64,000 nucleotides of DNA, taken from Prevotella melaninogenica ATCC 25845. Its GTDB lineage: Bacteria > Bacteroidota > Bacteroidia > Bacteroidales > Bacteroidaceae. The translations under genes were made by a program, and so were the position numbers. Positions 36,354 to 44,102 of this stretch are shown piece after piece; within the stretch, counting starts at the first letter, position 1, and every line of letters begins with the position of its first letter. The stretch lies in contig NC_014370.1 in assembly GCF_000144405.1 (NCBI RefSeq), forward strand, positions 1,183,501 to 1,247,500, read 5' to 3'. The notes beneath the pieces are model-generated. The model did no database searches, was not told where the DNA came from, and saw nothing but the letters and a program-made list of their open reading frames with translations.

Positions 36354-36732
36354 ATGACAAAGGTAGCAATTAAAAACGAGAGTATCACTTCTTTCGGAAG
36401 AATTAATCACATCATGGACGTTTTTTCAAACTTGGCCTTTGAAAAACTTACCGAATCCGTGTTGGGCAGACGCGGATGCAGCGGCAAGGCATTCAGCCAT
36501 GGAAGCATCCTGAGCTCTCTCTTCTTCAGTTATCTTTGTGTGAAGATTGTCCAGAATATATCAATGCGCTTACAAGACAGTTCAACCAGGGCCTGGCACA
36601 CAGCTACCTTGTGCTGACCTTACCAATACTGAACATCTACCGAGATTTACAATGAACATAAAACAAGCGAGAAGAACATCGACATACAAAATATTGACCT
36701 CGTAAACTCACATCTGCCCCTTTTCTTTTATG
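36354..36732 (+). pseudogene. IS1380-type transposase remnant (N-terminal part, frameshifted)
   Basis: The start MTKVAIKNESITSFGRINHI and continuation MDVFSNLAFEKLTESVLGRR are the typical N-terminus of IS1380-family transposases in Bacteroidetes. Homology then changes frame: INALTRQFNQG is read one frame over and HKTSEKNIDIQNIDL in another, with internal stops. The catalytic core and C-terminus are missing. The 110 bases upstream, with an inverted repeat TCCAAGTG/CACTTGGA (36255-36262, 36286-36293), probably belong to the same insertion. A dead element. Confidence 0.75.
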
Positions 36733-36904
36733 ATTGAAAATATAGTTTTTATGATGAATACTTCTGAATACAAACAAAATAGAGCAAAATTTTCTATACA
36801 TAACTCGAAGAGTAAGAAAAGAGACGATAAGATACTATGTAATTGCTTTATCAAGTTTAAATAAATAGTCCGCTTCCTACATACGATTCCTTAGATTTAC
36901 ACTT

Positions 36905-36987
36905 TCCTGTCACTACTGTCATCCAAAGAGAGTTTATAACTAATTAGTTTATAAGGAGTTTGTACTAAATGTTAAAATGACAGCAAA
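36905..36987 (-). repeat. TTTGCTGTCA repeat, copy 3
   Basis: Reverse orientation: the right end reads ATGTTAAAATGACAGCAAA and the left TCCTGTCACTACTGTCAT. The centre ATAACTAATTAGTTTATA is shared with copy 4. Confidence 0.82.
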
Positions 36988-37348
36988 CTAAATCGAAAAT
37001 AGTTTTGTAAGTAAACGCTTAAAATTAAGTCTATCGTAACACTTCAAAACTCTGGATAGACATGATAAAAACGTAAGAACCCAGTAGTATTAAATTAAGA
37101 GAAAAGACCTTTGTGGGCTTAAAGTTCGTTTGCATACTATAACACCTATTTCTTTATAGTAAGAGCAAATACATCAAAATAGAAACAAAGGCTTGTAAGA
37201 AAGACTACATAGATTCTTATAGAATAATGTACGCTACTTAGAAATTGTTTTAAGGAGAATCTAATCTAACTTTGCACTCGGAAGTTAACGAATACGTTTA
37301 CAAACTCCGAGTGCTATTCTTTAAATATCAATTTCGCATTCCGAAGAC
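36988..37348. other. Gene-free stretch before the HTH gene end
   Basis: 360 AT-rich bases with only the promoter-hairpin at 37246-37314. Confidence 0.5.
37246..37314 (+). promoter_or_regulatory. Orphan promoter followed at once by a hairpin
   Basis: TAACTTTG at 37267-37274 with TTG about 18 bases upstream. GCACTCGGA (37274-37282) pairs perfectly with TCCGAGTGC (37306-37314), then TATTCTTT. No gene on the plus strand follows. The hairpin may also end the converging HTH transcript. Confidence 0.55.
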
Positions 37349-37819
37349 TTACTTCTTTGGTACAAAAGTCTCCCATGTTTGGTCATCAAAGAAGATACGA
37401 ATCTCCGTGATACGACGTTGCGGCTTGTCAATATATTTTACCTCTGTGCGAGATGGACTTTTATACATATTATCACTATATGGAGAGCTTATCTGTTCTG
37501 TCTCTGGCTGTGAGGATGGAGTAGGATAAGGAAAGTCAAGCACACCCTCAGAGACTCCTGTAGACATCATCTCAGCTTCTCCAGCTGAAGAATTAGGTTC
37601 AGTAACCTGATCCTTAAACATAGGTCCTTGTCCGTACAGAAGCCAATCAAGATTAATCTTTGTGAACTTACTCTTGATAGCTTCAACTGTATTTAGAGTC
37701 GGTTTTGTTCTTCCAGTAAAAATACTACTGAGAGATGCTGATGAGATTCCTATGAAATCTGAGAAAGTTTGTTGAGTCATATGCTGACTCTCCATAAGCT
37801 GTCTGATTCGATCTTTCAT
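37349..37819 (-). CDS. XRE-family helix-turn-helix regulator
   Basis: A 156-residue protein from ATG at 37819; a frame two codons longer would need TTG. The N-terminal domain is a Cro/CI-type HTH (QTFSDFIGISSASLSSIFTG, then RTKPTLNTVEAIKSKF), followed by INLDWLLYGQGPMF, common in Bacteroidetes regulators. The middle is a Ser/Pro-rich linker and the end is a short strand-rich part (RITEIRIFFDDQTWETFVP). A strong promoter precedes it, overlapped by AAATATC motifs, which suggests self-repression. The target is unknown; holA lies beyond an 830-base gap. Confidence 0.85.
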   Translation of the reverse strand: MKDRIRQLMESQHMTQQTFSDFIGISSASLSSIFTGRTKPTLNTVEAIKSKFTKINLDWLLYGQGPMFKDQVTEPNSSAGEAEMMSTGVSEGVLDFPYPTPSSQPETEQISSPYSDNMYKSPSRTEVKYIDKPQRRITEIRIFFDDQTWETFVPKK

Positions 37820-37890
37820 ATCCAAATTCTATCGTTCGTTAGCAAATAGAGAAGTTTTTTAGCTGATTAGCCACTTCTCTAAGAACTTTA

Positions 37891-37968
37891 CAAAGGTAAA
37901 CATAATATTTTAAATATCAAAATAATGAGATAATGATATTTCATTTGTATATCTAACTTTTGATATTT
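37891..37968 (-). promoter_or_regulatory. Promoter of the HTH gene with overlapping inverted motif
   Basis: Minus strand -33 TTTG (37918-37921), 19 bases, -7 TACCTTTG (37891-37898). AAATATCAAAA (37912-37922) covers the -33 box and recurs inverted as TTTTGATATTT (37958-37968), with a further GATATTT at 37935-37941. These are candidate operators for the regulator itself. Confidence 0.65.
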
Positions 37969-38552
37969 ACATTTTACAAATATAAAGAACTAAGTATGTG
38001 TAATTCTAATACACTTTTACAAAACGATATATACAAACCTATACGATATCAAAGAAATAAATAAGCAGAAAACTCTAAATTACTGGCTATAAACAACCTT
38101 TATTGCCGTATACAAACCTAAAATAGCAGAATATGCAATAAAAAGGGGGATAACAAGAGTTTAAGCTGATAAAAGTATCAATAAATTATAATAAAATGCT
38201 GATTAACAACGTATTATATATTATAACTGCTTAATGTATGAAAATACATATTGATTTGTAAATACAAATATTCTAATTTTAATTTGCAAATACATTTTTG
38301 TATGTGCAGTTTTTAATACAAAAATTATTCCTATTCCTCAACATATACAAATATAAAGTATAAAAACATCTGCTTTCTATTTTACAAAACCAAAACTAAA
38401 AGAATGTGAAATATAAATCAGCTATTACGAAAAATTACCATTTTTTGCGTGCTTAAAGTATTTACGAACAAGGATAAAGAAGACGAAAAATACGCGAAAA
38501 ATGAATAGGGTAAAATGAGCTAACTACCCTATTACTCAATAGAAAACATAAA
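37969..38552. other. AT-rich intergenic region with reiterated TACAAA motifs
   Basis: No gene. TATACAAACCTA occurs at about 38030 and again at about 38109. TTTACAAATATAAAG, TTTGTAAATACAAAT, TTTGCAAATACATTTTTGTA and ATACAAATATAAAG are further variants. DnaA boxes were not noticed. Confidence 0.5.
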
Positions 38553-38582
38553 AAAAGCACCCTTTTCAGAGTGCTCCTTTTA
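38550..38582 (-). terminator. Terminator of holA
   Basis: Minus strand GGAGCACTC, short loop, GGGTGCTTTTTTT. It lies about 75 bases past the stop codon. Confidence 0.75.
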
Positions 38583-38656
38583 GCTTAAAAAATTATGATT
38601 TCTGATAAAAACAGGAGATTTTTATGCTTCAAAAGCGTCAAAAATCCTTCTATTTT

Positions 38657-39682
38657 TTAGTGAAGTATGAAGAAAATTAGCTCTTTCATCAAATCTCCTG
38701 CACCAGTATTAGGATTATCTAATCCTTTACTCTTCCCATCGATGTCTCGAATCTTAGAAATTATCTCCATCGTTTTGCGAGCGGAATAATTCTTTTGCCC
38801 TATTACAAAATCTTTAGCTCCCCATGTATTACGCAAATCTAAAGCAGCAGCAATATCTTGTTCCGTATTTTTTCGAGGAGAATAATGAACTATCATCAAA
38901 CTTTGGAAATAAGAAAAGAGTAATGGAAGGAAAGAATAAAGAGAACCAGCCTTTGGATTATTGTCAAAATATTTCACAATCTGATTTGCTTTAAAACAAT
39001 CCTTCTGTACAATCGCATTTCTAAGTTCAAAAGTATTGAAGTCTTTACTGACACCTATCTCCTTCTCCACTACTTCTGGGGTGACACGAAGATTATCTGC
39101 AGGAAGAGAGATAAGCACCTTATCCAACTCAGAAGTGAGGCGACTTAAATCCGCACCAATATGATCAGCAATTATCTGACACGCCTTTGAGTCGATACTA
39201 ACTTTTCTCTCCTTCAAATAACTTTGGATAAAATCTGGTAGCTGATAGTCGCGCAACTTCTTACTTTCAAAAACGACACCGACAGCCTGTGCCAATCCTA
39301 CAGCTTTTTTACGTGCGTCAATTTTCCCGTTTTTATGGCACCATACAAGGATGGTTGATTTTACGGGATTTTTGAGGTACTTCTCTAATGCTTCCAAAGA
39401 ACGAATATTCTGCGCCTCTTTGACGATTATCACCTGATACTCCGCCATCATAGGATAACGTCGTGCCATATCCGCTACCTGAACAGCAGTAACGTCTGAT
39501 CCAAAACAGATAGTCTGATTAAAATCTCTTTCCTCTGGAGATAGAACATGCTCTGATATATAACCAGAAATCTGATCGATATAATAAGACTCTTCCCCCA
39601 TCAGCATATAGATGGGAGCAAACTTCTTATTCTTCAGATCCTGCATAATACTCTGAAATGTTGGTCCTTGCTTTGCTGGCAT
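38657..39682 (-). CDS. holA: DNA polymerase III, delta subunit
   Basis: A 341-residue AAA+-like subunit of the clamp loader; it opens the beta clamp. The start PTFQSIMQDLKNKKFAPIYM, the Walker-like MLMGEESYYIDQI and the later ADHIGADLSRLTSELDKVL are the HolA pattern. Domain III has KAGSLYSFLPLLFSYFQSL. Length is normal for Bacteroidetes HolA. A minus-strand promoter is proposed at 39817-39824, giving a leader of about 130 bases that overlaps an opposite transcript. Confidence 0.93.
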   Translation of the reverse strand: MPAKQGPTFQSIMQDLKNKKFAPIYMLMGEESYYIDQISGYISEHVLSPEERDFNQTICFGSDVTAVQVADMARRYPMMAEYQVIIVKEAQNIRSLEALEKYLKNPVKSTILVWCHKNGKIDARKKAVGLAQAVGVVFESKKLRDYQLPDFIQSYLKERKVSIDSKACQIIADHIGADLSRLTSELDKVLISLPADNLRVTPEVVEKEIGVSKDFNTFELRNAIVQKDCFKANQIVKYFDNNPKAGSLYSFLPLLFSYFQSLMIVHYSPRKNTEQDIAAALDLRNTWGAKDFVIGQKNYSARKTMEIISKIRDIDGKSKGLDNPNTGAGDLMKELIFFILH

Positions 39683-39692
39683 TTACTTTTTT

Positions 39693-39825
39693 ATTAACTT
39701 TGCATAAAAGATAAACCATATATAGAGGCAAGAAGACTGAGATTATAAGTCCTATATTGATAGAAAACTATCTTAGGAAACATATCTCCCTATATCTTGC
39801 TGTATGGTCTTTCATGCAAAGTTAA
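39693..39825. promoter_or_regulatory. Face-to-face promoters in an inverted repeat between holA and the HsdR-N gene
   Basis: Plus strand TAACTTTG (39695-39702) and minus strand TAACTTTG (39817-39824) sit in matching arms. ATTAACTTTGCATAAAAGA on the left is repeated inverted as TCTTTCATGCAAAGTTAAT on the right. The two promoters point toward each other, so their transcripts overlap by about 100 bases. Confidence 0.6.
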
Positions 39826-39905
39826 TAGAAAAGAGATAGAAAACAAAATTTTCATTTGACTTTCACTATACACCTTACACCTTATTATATATAAGATATT
39901 TAGAT

Positions 39906-40355
39906 ATGATGCAGCTTAACCTCCCTCCTTATCAGATTAGAGTAAGAGAGGAAAACGGACGAAAGCAGATTTTTGATGTACTTCGCAGGAAGTATATAGC
40001 ACTTACGCCAGAGGAATGGGTGCGCCAGCACTTTATTCATTATCTCATTGAACATAAGAGCTACCCTGTTACCCTACTTGCTAACGAGGTTCCACTACAA
40101 GTTGGCGAGAAGAAAGTCCGTGCTGATAGCGTGCTTTACGATAATCAGCTTCGTCCGAGGATGATTATTGAATACAAAGCACCTACCATACCATTAACAC
40201 AGAAAGTATTTGAACAGATTTCTGTTTACAACCTCCTACTCCACGTTGATTATCTGATTGTATCAAATGGCTTAGATACTTATATCTGTAAAATGGATTA
40301 TGAGAATCAAACATACGCATTTCTTGAGACGATTCCAGATTATCAAAACATTTAA
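39906..40355 (+). CDS. Type I restriction HsdR N-terminal-domain protein
   Basis: A 149-residue single-domain protein of the HSDR_N_2 type (PF13588), found as a stand-alone gene beside holA in many Bacteroidetes. It has the PD-(D/E)XK nuclease layout: LTPEEWVRQHFIHYLIEH, then RADSVLYDNQLRPRMIIEYK with Asp, Glu and Lys in the catalytic arrangement, then VFEQISVYNLLLHVDYLIVSN. No HsdM or HsdS is near, so it is unlikely to be a restriction system; a repair or nucleic-acid role is inferred. Confidence 0.85.
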   Translation: MMQLNLPPYQIRVREENGRKQIFDVLRRKYIALTPEEWVRQHFIHYLIEHKSYPVTLLANEVPLQVGEKKVRADSVLYDNQLRPRMIIEYKAPTIPLTQKVFEQISVYNLLLHVDYLIVSNGLDTYICKMDYENQTYAFLETIPDYQNI

Positions 40356-40428
40356 CAATACAATTGTATAATCCTCATATAGTCTTCTTATTAATCTTTA
40401 CAATCAATAAGCCAACATATTTTGGCAC

Positions 40429-40436
40429 TATCTTTG
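40429..40436 (+). promoter_or_regulatory. -7 box of the TerB/DnaJ gene
   Basis: TATCTTTG, 57 bases before the start codon; no clear -33 box. Confidence 0.5.
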
Positions 40437-40493
40437 TTTATAGGTCAGTATGAAACTATAAACAGGTGTTATTTCATATAAATAGAAGATGAT

Positions 40494-41303
40494 ATGGCAA
40501 TAGGCAAATGGATTGGTGGCGCATTAGGATGGATACTTAGCGGAAGTATGCTGGGTGGTTTAGTTGGCTATTGTATAGGAACAATGCTTGACGAAGCATT
40601 TGCAGGCGATAATAGAGGTGGTGATAGGCAGAACGGATATGGCGAGCAAAGTCATTTTGGAGGCACGCGTCCGTTTGAAGAAGACCGCAACTCCTTTTTG
40701 TTCTCTATGCTTGTCCTTTCCTCTTACATTATAAAAGCCGATGGAAAGATAATGCACTCTGAGATGGAATATGTACGCCAATTCCTTCGTCATAACTTCG
40801 GCGAGCAGGCTGTAAGCCAAGGAGAATCAATTTTGCTAAAGTTATTTGATTTACAGAAGCAACAAGGCCCTTACCAATTTAAAGAAACAATCCGTAAGAG
40901 CTGTGTTGAAATACATTTTCATACAAGTGTCAGTCAACGCCTACAACTACTAAACTATCTTGTCATCATAGCAAAAGCTGATGGCATCGTAAGCCCAGAA
41001 GAAGTTGTTGCACTGAAAGAGATTGCCTCATATCTTGGGCTTTCTGCGCAAGACATAGAGTCCATGCTCAACTTAGAAAGTGGAGCAAAAGCAAGTAGCA
41101 ACATTGAAGATGCTTATAAGGTGTTAGGCATATCTCCATCAGCAACTGATGATGAAGTCAAGGCTGCTTACCGCAAGATGGCACTTAAACATCATCCAGA
41201 CCGTGTTTCTACGCTTGGAGACGATATCCGAAAGGCTGCTGAAAAGAAGTTCCAGGAGATTAACGACGCCAAAGAAAGAATCTATAAAGCAAGAGGACTG
41301 TGA
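40494..41303 (+). CDS. TerB-like and DnaJ domain co-chaperone (DjlA type)
   Basis: A 269-residue protein in three parts. The N-terminus is a glycine-rich hydrophobic segment (WIGGALGWILSGSMLGGLVG), probably one membrane pass. A TerB-like helical domain (about residues 70-190) follows, with LSSYIIKADGKIMHSEMEYV and IIAKADGIVSPEEV repeats. The C-terminal J domain (about 205-269) has the HPD motif in MALKHHPDRV. This is the DjlA order, so it should stimulate a DnaK ATPase at the membrane. It precedes a cyclophilin gene by 87 bases, fitting a protein-folding pair. Confidence 0.9.
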   Translation: MAIGKWIGGALGWILSGSMLGGLVGYCIGTMLDEAFAGDNRGGDRQNGYGEQSHFGGTRPFEEDRNSFLFSMLVLSSYIIKADGKIMHSEMEYVRQFLRHNFGEQAVSQGESILLKLFDLQKQQGPYQFKETIRKSCVEIHFHTSVSQRLQLLNYLVIIAKADGIVSPEEVVALKEIASYLGLSAQDIESMLNLESGAKASSNIEDAYKVLGISPSATDDEVKAAYRKMALKHHPDRVSTLGDDIRKAAEKKFQEINDAKERIYKARGL

Positions 41304-41390
41304 GGAAAGTGGACAGTTTTATAATTGACAAGTAAATGCTAATCAATTCACAACAAACATCTTCATTAAGAAACAATCATAAATTGCACT

Positions 41391-42137
41391 ATGGCAACAA
41401 GACTTAAAATAAAAACAACAGAAGGTGATATCATTATTCGCCTTTATGACGAGACTCCAAAACATCGTGATAACTTTTTAAAGCTTGCAAAGGAAGGGTA
41501 TTTCAATGGTACACTCTTCCACCGAGTAATAAAGGATTTTATGATACAAGGTGGAGATCCCGATAGTAAGAATGCTCCGAAGGGTAAGATGTTAGGTACA
41601 GGTGGACCAGACTATACCATTCCTGCTGAGTTTGTGTATCCACAATACTTTCACAAGCGTGGTGCATTGAGTGCAGCCCGCACAGGTGATGAAGTTAATC
41701 CTGAGAAAGAAAGCAGTGGTAGTCAGTTTTACATTGTATGGGGAAAGACCTTTAAACCTGCAGAACTGAAACAAATGGAGCATCAGATGGCAATGCAACA
41801 AGAGCAGCAGGTATTCAATCAGCTTACAAGAGAACATCACGAGGAGATAATGAATTTAAGACGTAATCGTGACCGTGTAGGACTGCAAGAGCTACAAGAC
41901 AAACTAATAGAACAAACAAAAACAACTTGTAAGCAACAAGGTAAGCCTTCCTTTACAGAAGAACAAATAGAGGTTTATACTAATGTTGGTGGTACTCCTT
42001 TCCTCGATAATCAGTACACCGTCTTCGGTGAGGTGGAGGAAGGCCTTGGTATCGTTGAACGTATACAAAACTGCGATACAGACCGCAACGACCGTCCAAC
42101 AGAAGATGTTAAGATAGAAACTGTAGCCTTATTGTAA
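41391..42137 (+). CDS. Cyclophilin-type peptidyl-prolyl isomerase
   Basis: A 248-residue cytoplasmic isomerase without signal peptide. Cyclophilin motifs are LFHRVIKDFMIQGGDP, SSGSQFYIVWGKTF and FLDNQYTVFGEVEEGLGIV. An insertion of about 75 helical, Gln- and Glu-rich residues (MEHQMAMQQEQQVFNQLTRE onward) splits the barrel, a form usual in Bacteroidetes. A very strong hairpin terminator follows 30 bases later. Confidence 0.92.
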   Translation: MATRLKIKTTEGDIIIRLYDETPKHRDNFLKLAKEGYFNGTLFHRVIKDFMIQGGDPDSKNAPKGKMLGTGGPDYTIPAEFVYPQYFHKRGALSAARTGDEVNPEKESSGSQFYIVWGKTFKPAELKQMEHQMAMQQEQQVFNQLTREHHEEIMNLRRNRDRVGLQELQDKLIEQTKTTCKQQGKPSFTEEQIEVYTNVGGTPFLDNQYTVFGEVEEGLGIVERIQNCDTDRNDRPTEDVKIETVALL

Positions 42138-42166
42138 GCCTACATAATGAAACATAAAATGACATA

Positions 42167-42220
42167 ATATCCTTGTATAGTTATTCCAGCAAGAAATAAC
42201 TATACAAGGATATCTTATTT
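42167..42220. terminator. Bidirectional terminator between cyclophilin and TM2 genes
   Basis: A perfect 19-base stem: 42167-42185 (ATATCCTTGTATAGTTATT) with 42195-42213, 9-base loop, then CTTATTT. It separates two convergent transcripts. Confidence 0.93.
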
Positions 42221-42242
42221 AACCCAGCAGGTTTAATCTTTC

Positions 42243-42584
42243 TTAGCGAAGATAGTATGACAGAAGTTCCAAGTTCTTCTGCTTAGTAGCATCTACTATC
42301 AAGAAGATATCTATAAGCCACCAGATACCACAACCACCACCTGTCAACAACTTACCAATACCTAAACCAACATCACCAATATAAAAACGGTCAACACCGA
42401 GTGTCCCGATAAATATTGACAAAAGAATTGATAGCAAAGGATCTTTCATCTGAGACTGGAGAGCCAATATCTCTGACTCACTAATATCAGTGTTTTCCAA
42501 TCTTGTACGAACACTCGGAATACTTCCTGCAGGGATTTTTGATGAAAGCATCATCAACATATGATTCACCTTTTCTGATTCCAT
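42243..42584 (-). CDS. TM2 domain membrane protein
   Basis: A 113-residue protein. Residues 1-50 are a soluble helical part. The TM2 domain has two membrane helices, LLSILLSIFIGTLGVDRFYI then GLGIGKLLTGGGCGIWWLID, with the family DRFYxG and GGxxGIW motifs. Third gene of a minus-strand run with DUF2752 and CD225-like genes. Function unknown. Confidence 0.9.
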   Translation of the reverse strand: MESEKVNHMLMMLSSKIPAGSIPSVRTRLENTDISESEILALQSQMKDPLLSILLSIFIGTLGVDRFYIGDVGLGIGKLLTGGGCGIWWLIDIFLIVDATKQKNLELLSYYLR

Positions 42585-42644
42585 AATGATTATCTTAGGT
42601 TTAATAATTTACATAACTTCACATGCTCTCAAAACCCATATCCA

Positions 42645-43025
42645 CTATATCTTTAGGATGTTTCTTACAATAAACCAAATGAAAAAGAGGATTATATACA
42701 ACCATATAAGCCGCTTATCTTCTATTACCTTTGTGAGACTATCCTTAGCCTTCCCTTTTGGAAGTAAGGCACGTACTCCAAACGATAATATGTATGGTCC
42801 AGAAAATAGAAGAAAATAATTATAGTGAATTGCTTCTGAAAACCGCCCTTGCAATAAAGCATGCAACGCACGTTGAATGCCACAACCAGGACATTGTAAC
42901 CCTGTTGCGACCTTAAGGAGACATTTAGGTGCCCATAAAGTCGTAACAGGGTTATAGAAATAATACAGAATTAATAGGGAGGCTCCCAAACAGAGCCAAC
43001 CTATACACTTTATAGTACGTTTCAA
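42645..43025 (-). CDS. DUF2752 membrane protein
   Basis: A 126-residue protein with three hydrophobic segments and the DUF2752 signature: CLLKVATGLQCPGCGIQRAL and HALLQGRFSEAIHYNYF. The Cys-Pro-x-Cys-Gly pair suggests metal or redox chemistry, not shown. It starts 4 bases after the CD225-like gene and ends 60 bases before the TM2 gene, an arrangement common in Bacteroidetes. Confidence 0.9.
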   Translation of the reverse strand: MKRTIKCIGWLCLGASLLILYYFYNPVTTLWAPKCLLKVATGLQCPGCGIQRALHALLQGRFSEAIHYNYFLLFSGPYILSFGVRALLPKGKAKDSLTKVIEDKRLIWLYIILFFIWFIVRNILKI

Positions 43026-43029
43026 GGAT

Positions 43030-43308
43030 TTAGTGAGATCCAGCCATTGTGCTCAATGCAGCCAAACCACCGAAGCAAACAAAATAAAGGATAGAACCAA
43101 TTAGACCCACAACAATACCAATAATACTCCACTTTTTAGCGTCATTAGCAGCTAAAACAGCTTCATCGTATTGTTTCATCATATAAAGCTCATTCACCTT
43201 CATAGCGCGAATGATTGCATAAATACCTGCTGGCAAGCAGCAACATACAGTTGTGAAAATCGCAAGAGCCAAATTGTTATTTGGCTTAGGAGTGTTCATT
43301 TCTTCCAT
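43030..43308 (-). CDS. CD225/dispanin-like membrane protein
   Basis: A 92-residue protein from ATG at 43308 (MEEMNTPKPNNNLALAIFTT); an ATG at 43338 would add ten unlikely residues. Two membrane helices (about 12-35 and 62-85) flank a short loop, with CCCLPAGIYAIIRAMKVNEL, the CD225 core also seen in interferon-induced transmembrane proteins. Its neighbours are DUF2752 and TM2 proteins, so a small membrane complex is possible. Confidence 0.85.
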   Translation of the reverse strand: MEEMNTPKPNNNLALAIFTTVCCCLPAGIYAIIRAMKVNELYMMKQYDEAVLAANDAKKWSIIGIVVGLIGSILYFVCFGGLAALSTMAGSH

Positions 43309-43446
43309 AACTTTTTTTGAGCCGACTCCCCATGGCATTCTTTTTTTGTTTTATTATTTGAACCACGTTGCTACTATGGTGGGGAAGTCTTAAGTGACAC
43401 CTCTTCACAAACAGGTTATTGTTTTCAGCTATTACTTAACCGAGGA

Positions 43447-43478
43447 CAAATTTAAGTAATTTAGATTAAATATACAAG
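43447..43478 (-). promoter_or_regulatory. Promoter of the CD225-DUF2752-TM2 operon
   Basis: Minus strand TAAATTTG (43447-43454) with CTTG (43475-43478) 20 bases upstream. The leader is about 130 bases. Confidence 0.55.
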
Positions 43479-43700
43479 CTAAAGAAAAACTTTTCTTTCT
43501 ATCATAAACAAAAAAATTACATTTTAAACAAATATAACATTTACAAATAAACCAAGAAAAGCGAGTAAACCTATATTAGTTCATCTATCCACAAATACAT
43601 CAGGGATTCTTTAACATGTTAAAACTATCACAAAACTTTATACATTCTTCCCTAAGTTCATAAACGAAGTCAAATAAACCGAGAAACTTCCATAAACAAT

Positions 43701-43742
43701 AATCGGATTAAAGTCAATTGACTCTAACCCGATTCTTTTTTA
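43701..43742. terminator. Terminator downstream of the 34-residue gene
   Basis: AATCGGnTTAnAGTCAATT pairs with its complement over 43701-43734. The T tract (CTTTTTTA) is on the plus strand and a weaker TTGTTT on the minus strand, so it probably works both ways. Confidence 0.75.
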
Positions 43743-43804
43743 TATTCTCTCAATTATTCTTCTTAACTACATGCGAATCGTGCAAGAATAAGTCTGTTTC
43801 TGAT

Positions 43805-43909
43805 TTATGCCAAACAGTTTACACGACCTATATTGTATTCACGAATGACATTTGTCATATAATGAAACATCTTACGCATAACACTCATATTCTTTACTTT
43901 CTCTTTCAT
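43805..43909 (-). CDS. Overlooked 34-residue small protein
   Basis: ATG at 43909 is preceded by GAGGAAAGG, an unusually good ribosome site for this genome. The peptide begins MKEKVKNMSVMRKMFHYM and goes on TNVIREYNIGRVNCLA. It is basic and helical, without a signal peptide. It lies in its own unit: a perfect promoter (TTTG, 20 bases, TAACTTTG) about 130 bases upstream and a hairpin terminator 65 bases downstream. No family recognised; a regulatory RNA is the alternative. Confidence 0.6.
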   Translation of the reverse strand: MKEKVKNMSVMRKMFHYMTNVIREYNIGRVNCLA

Positions 43910-43924
43910 AACGTTTCCTTTCCT

Positions 43925-44007
43925 CTATTGAGTTATACAATCTTTTACCTATGTCCCTATTGAGACTGAAGCCCTTTCAGTGGCTACCTCTTTGTTATCC
44001 TATTGAG
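43925..44007 (-). promoter_or_regulatory. Leader with three CTCAATAG motifs
   Basis: CTATTGAG (CTCAATAG on the transcribed strand) occurs at 43925-43932, 43957-43964 and 44000-44007 in the 120-base leader of the small gene. It may bind a protein or RNA; no known riboswitch is recognised. Confidence 0.45.
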
Positions 44008-44033
44008 GTGCCGTTTGTGTTGTTTTGTGCTTG

Positions 44034-44065
44034 CAAAGTTAGTACACTTTCCAAAATCTCACAAA
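44034..44065 (-). promoter_or_regulatory. Promoter of the 34-residue gene
   Basis: TTTG (44062-44065), 20 bases, TAACTTTG (44034-44041) on the minus strand: an exact consensus. Confidence 0.8.
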
Positions 44066-44102
44066 GGAAACTTACACTTTCACTTTGTTTTTCCATTAAA
44101 TT

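Noticed and set aside
37969..38552. Replication origin
   Set aside because: AT rich and next to holA, but no TTATCCACA-type DnaA boxes and no dnaA or parA gene.
39693..39825. Invertible promoter (phase switch)
   Set aside because: Promoters lie in the repeat arms, not between them, so inversion would restore the same layout; no invertase gene is nearby.
39906..40355. Restriction-modification system
   Set aside because: Only the HsdR N-terminal domain is present; no methylase, specificity or motor part is nearby.
43718..43963. An 81-codon plus-strand frame
   Set aside because: It is low in complexity and antisense to the better supported 34-residue gene, and it starts inside a terminator hairpin.
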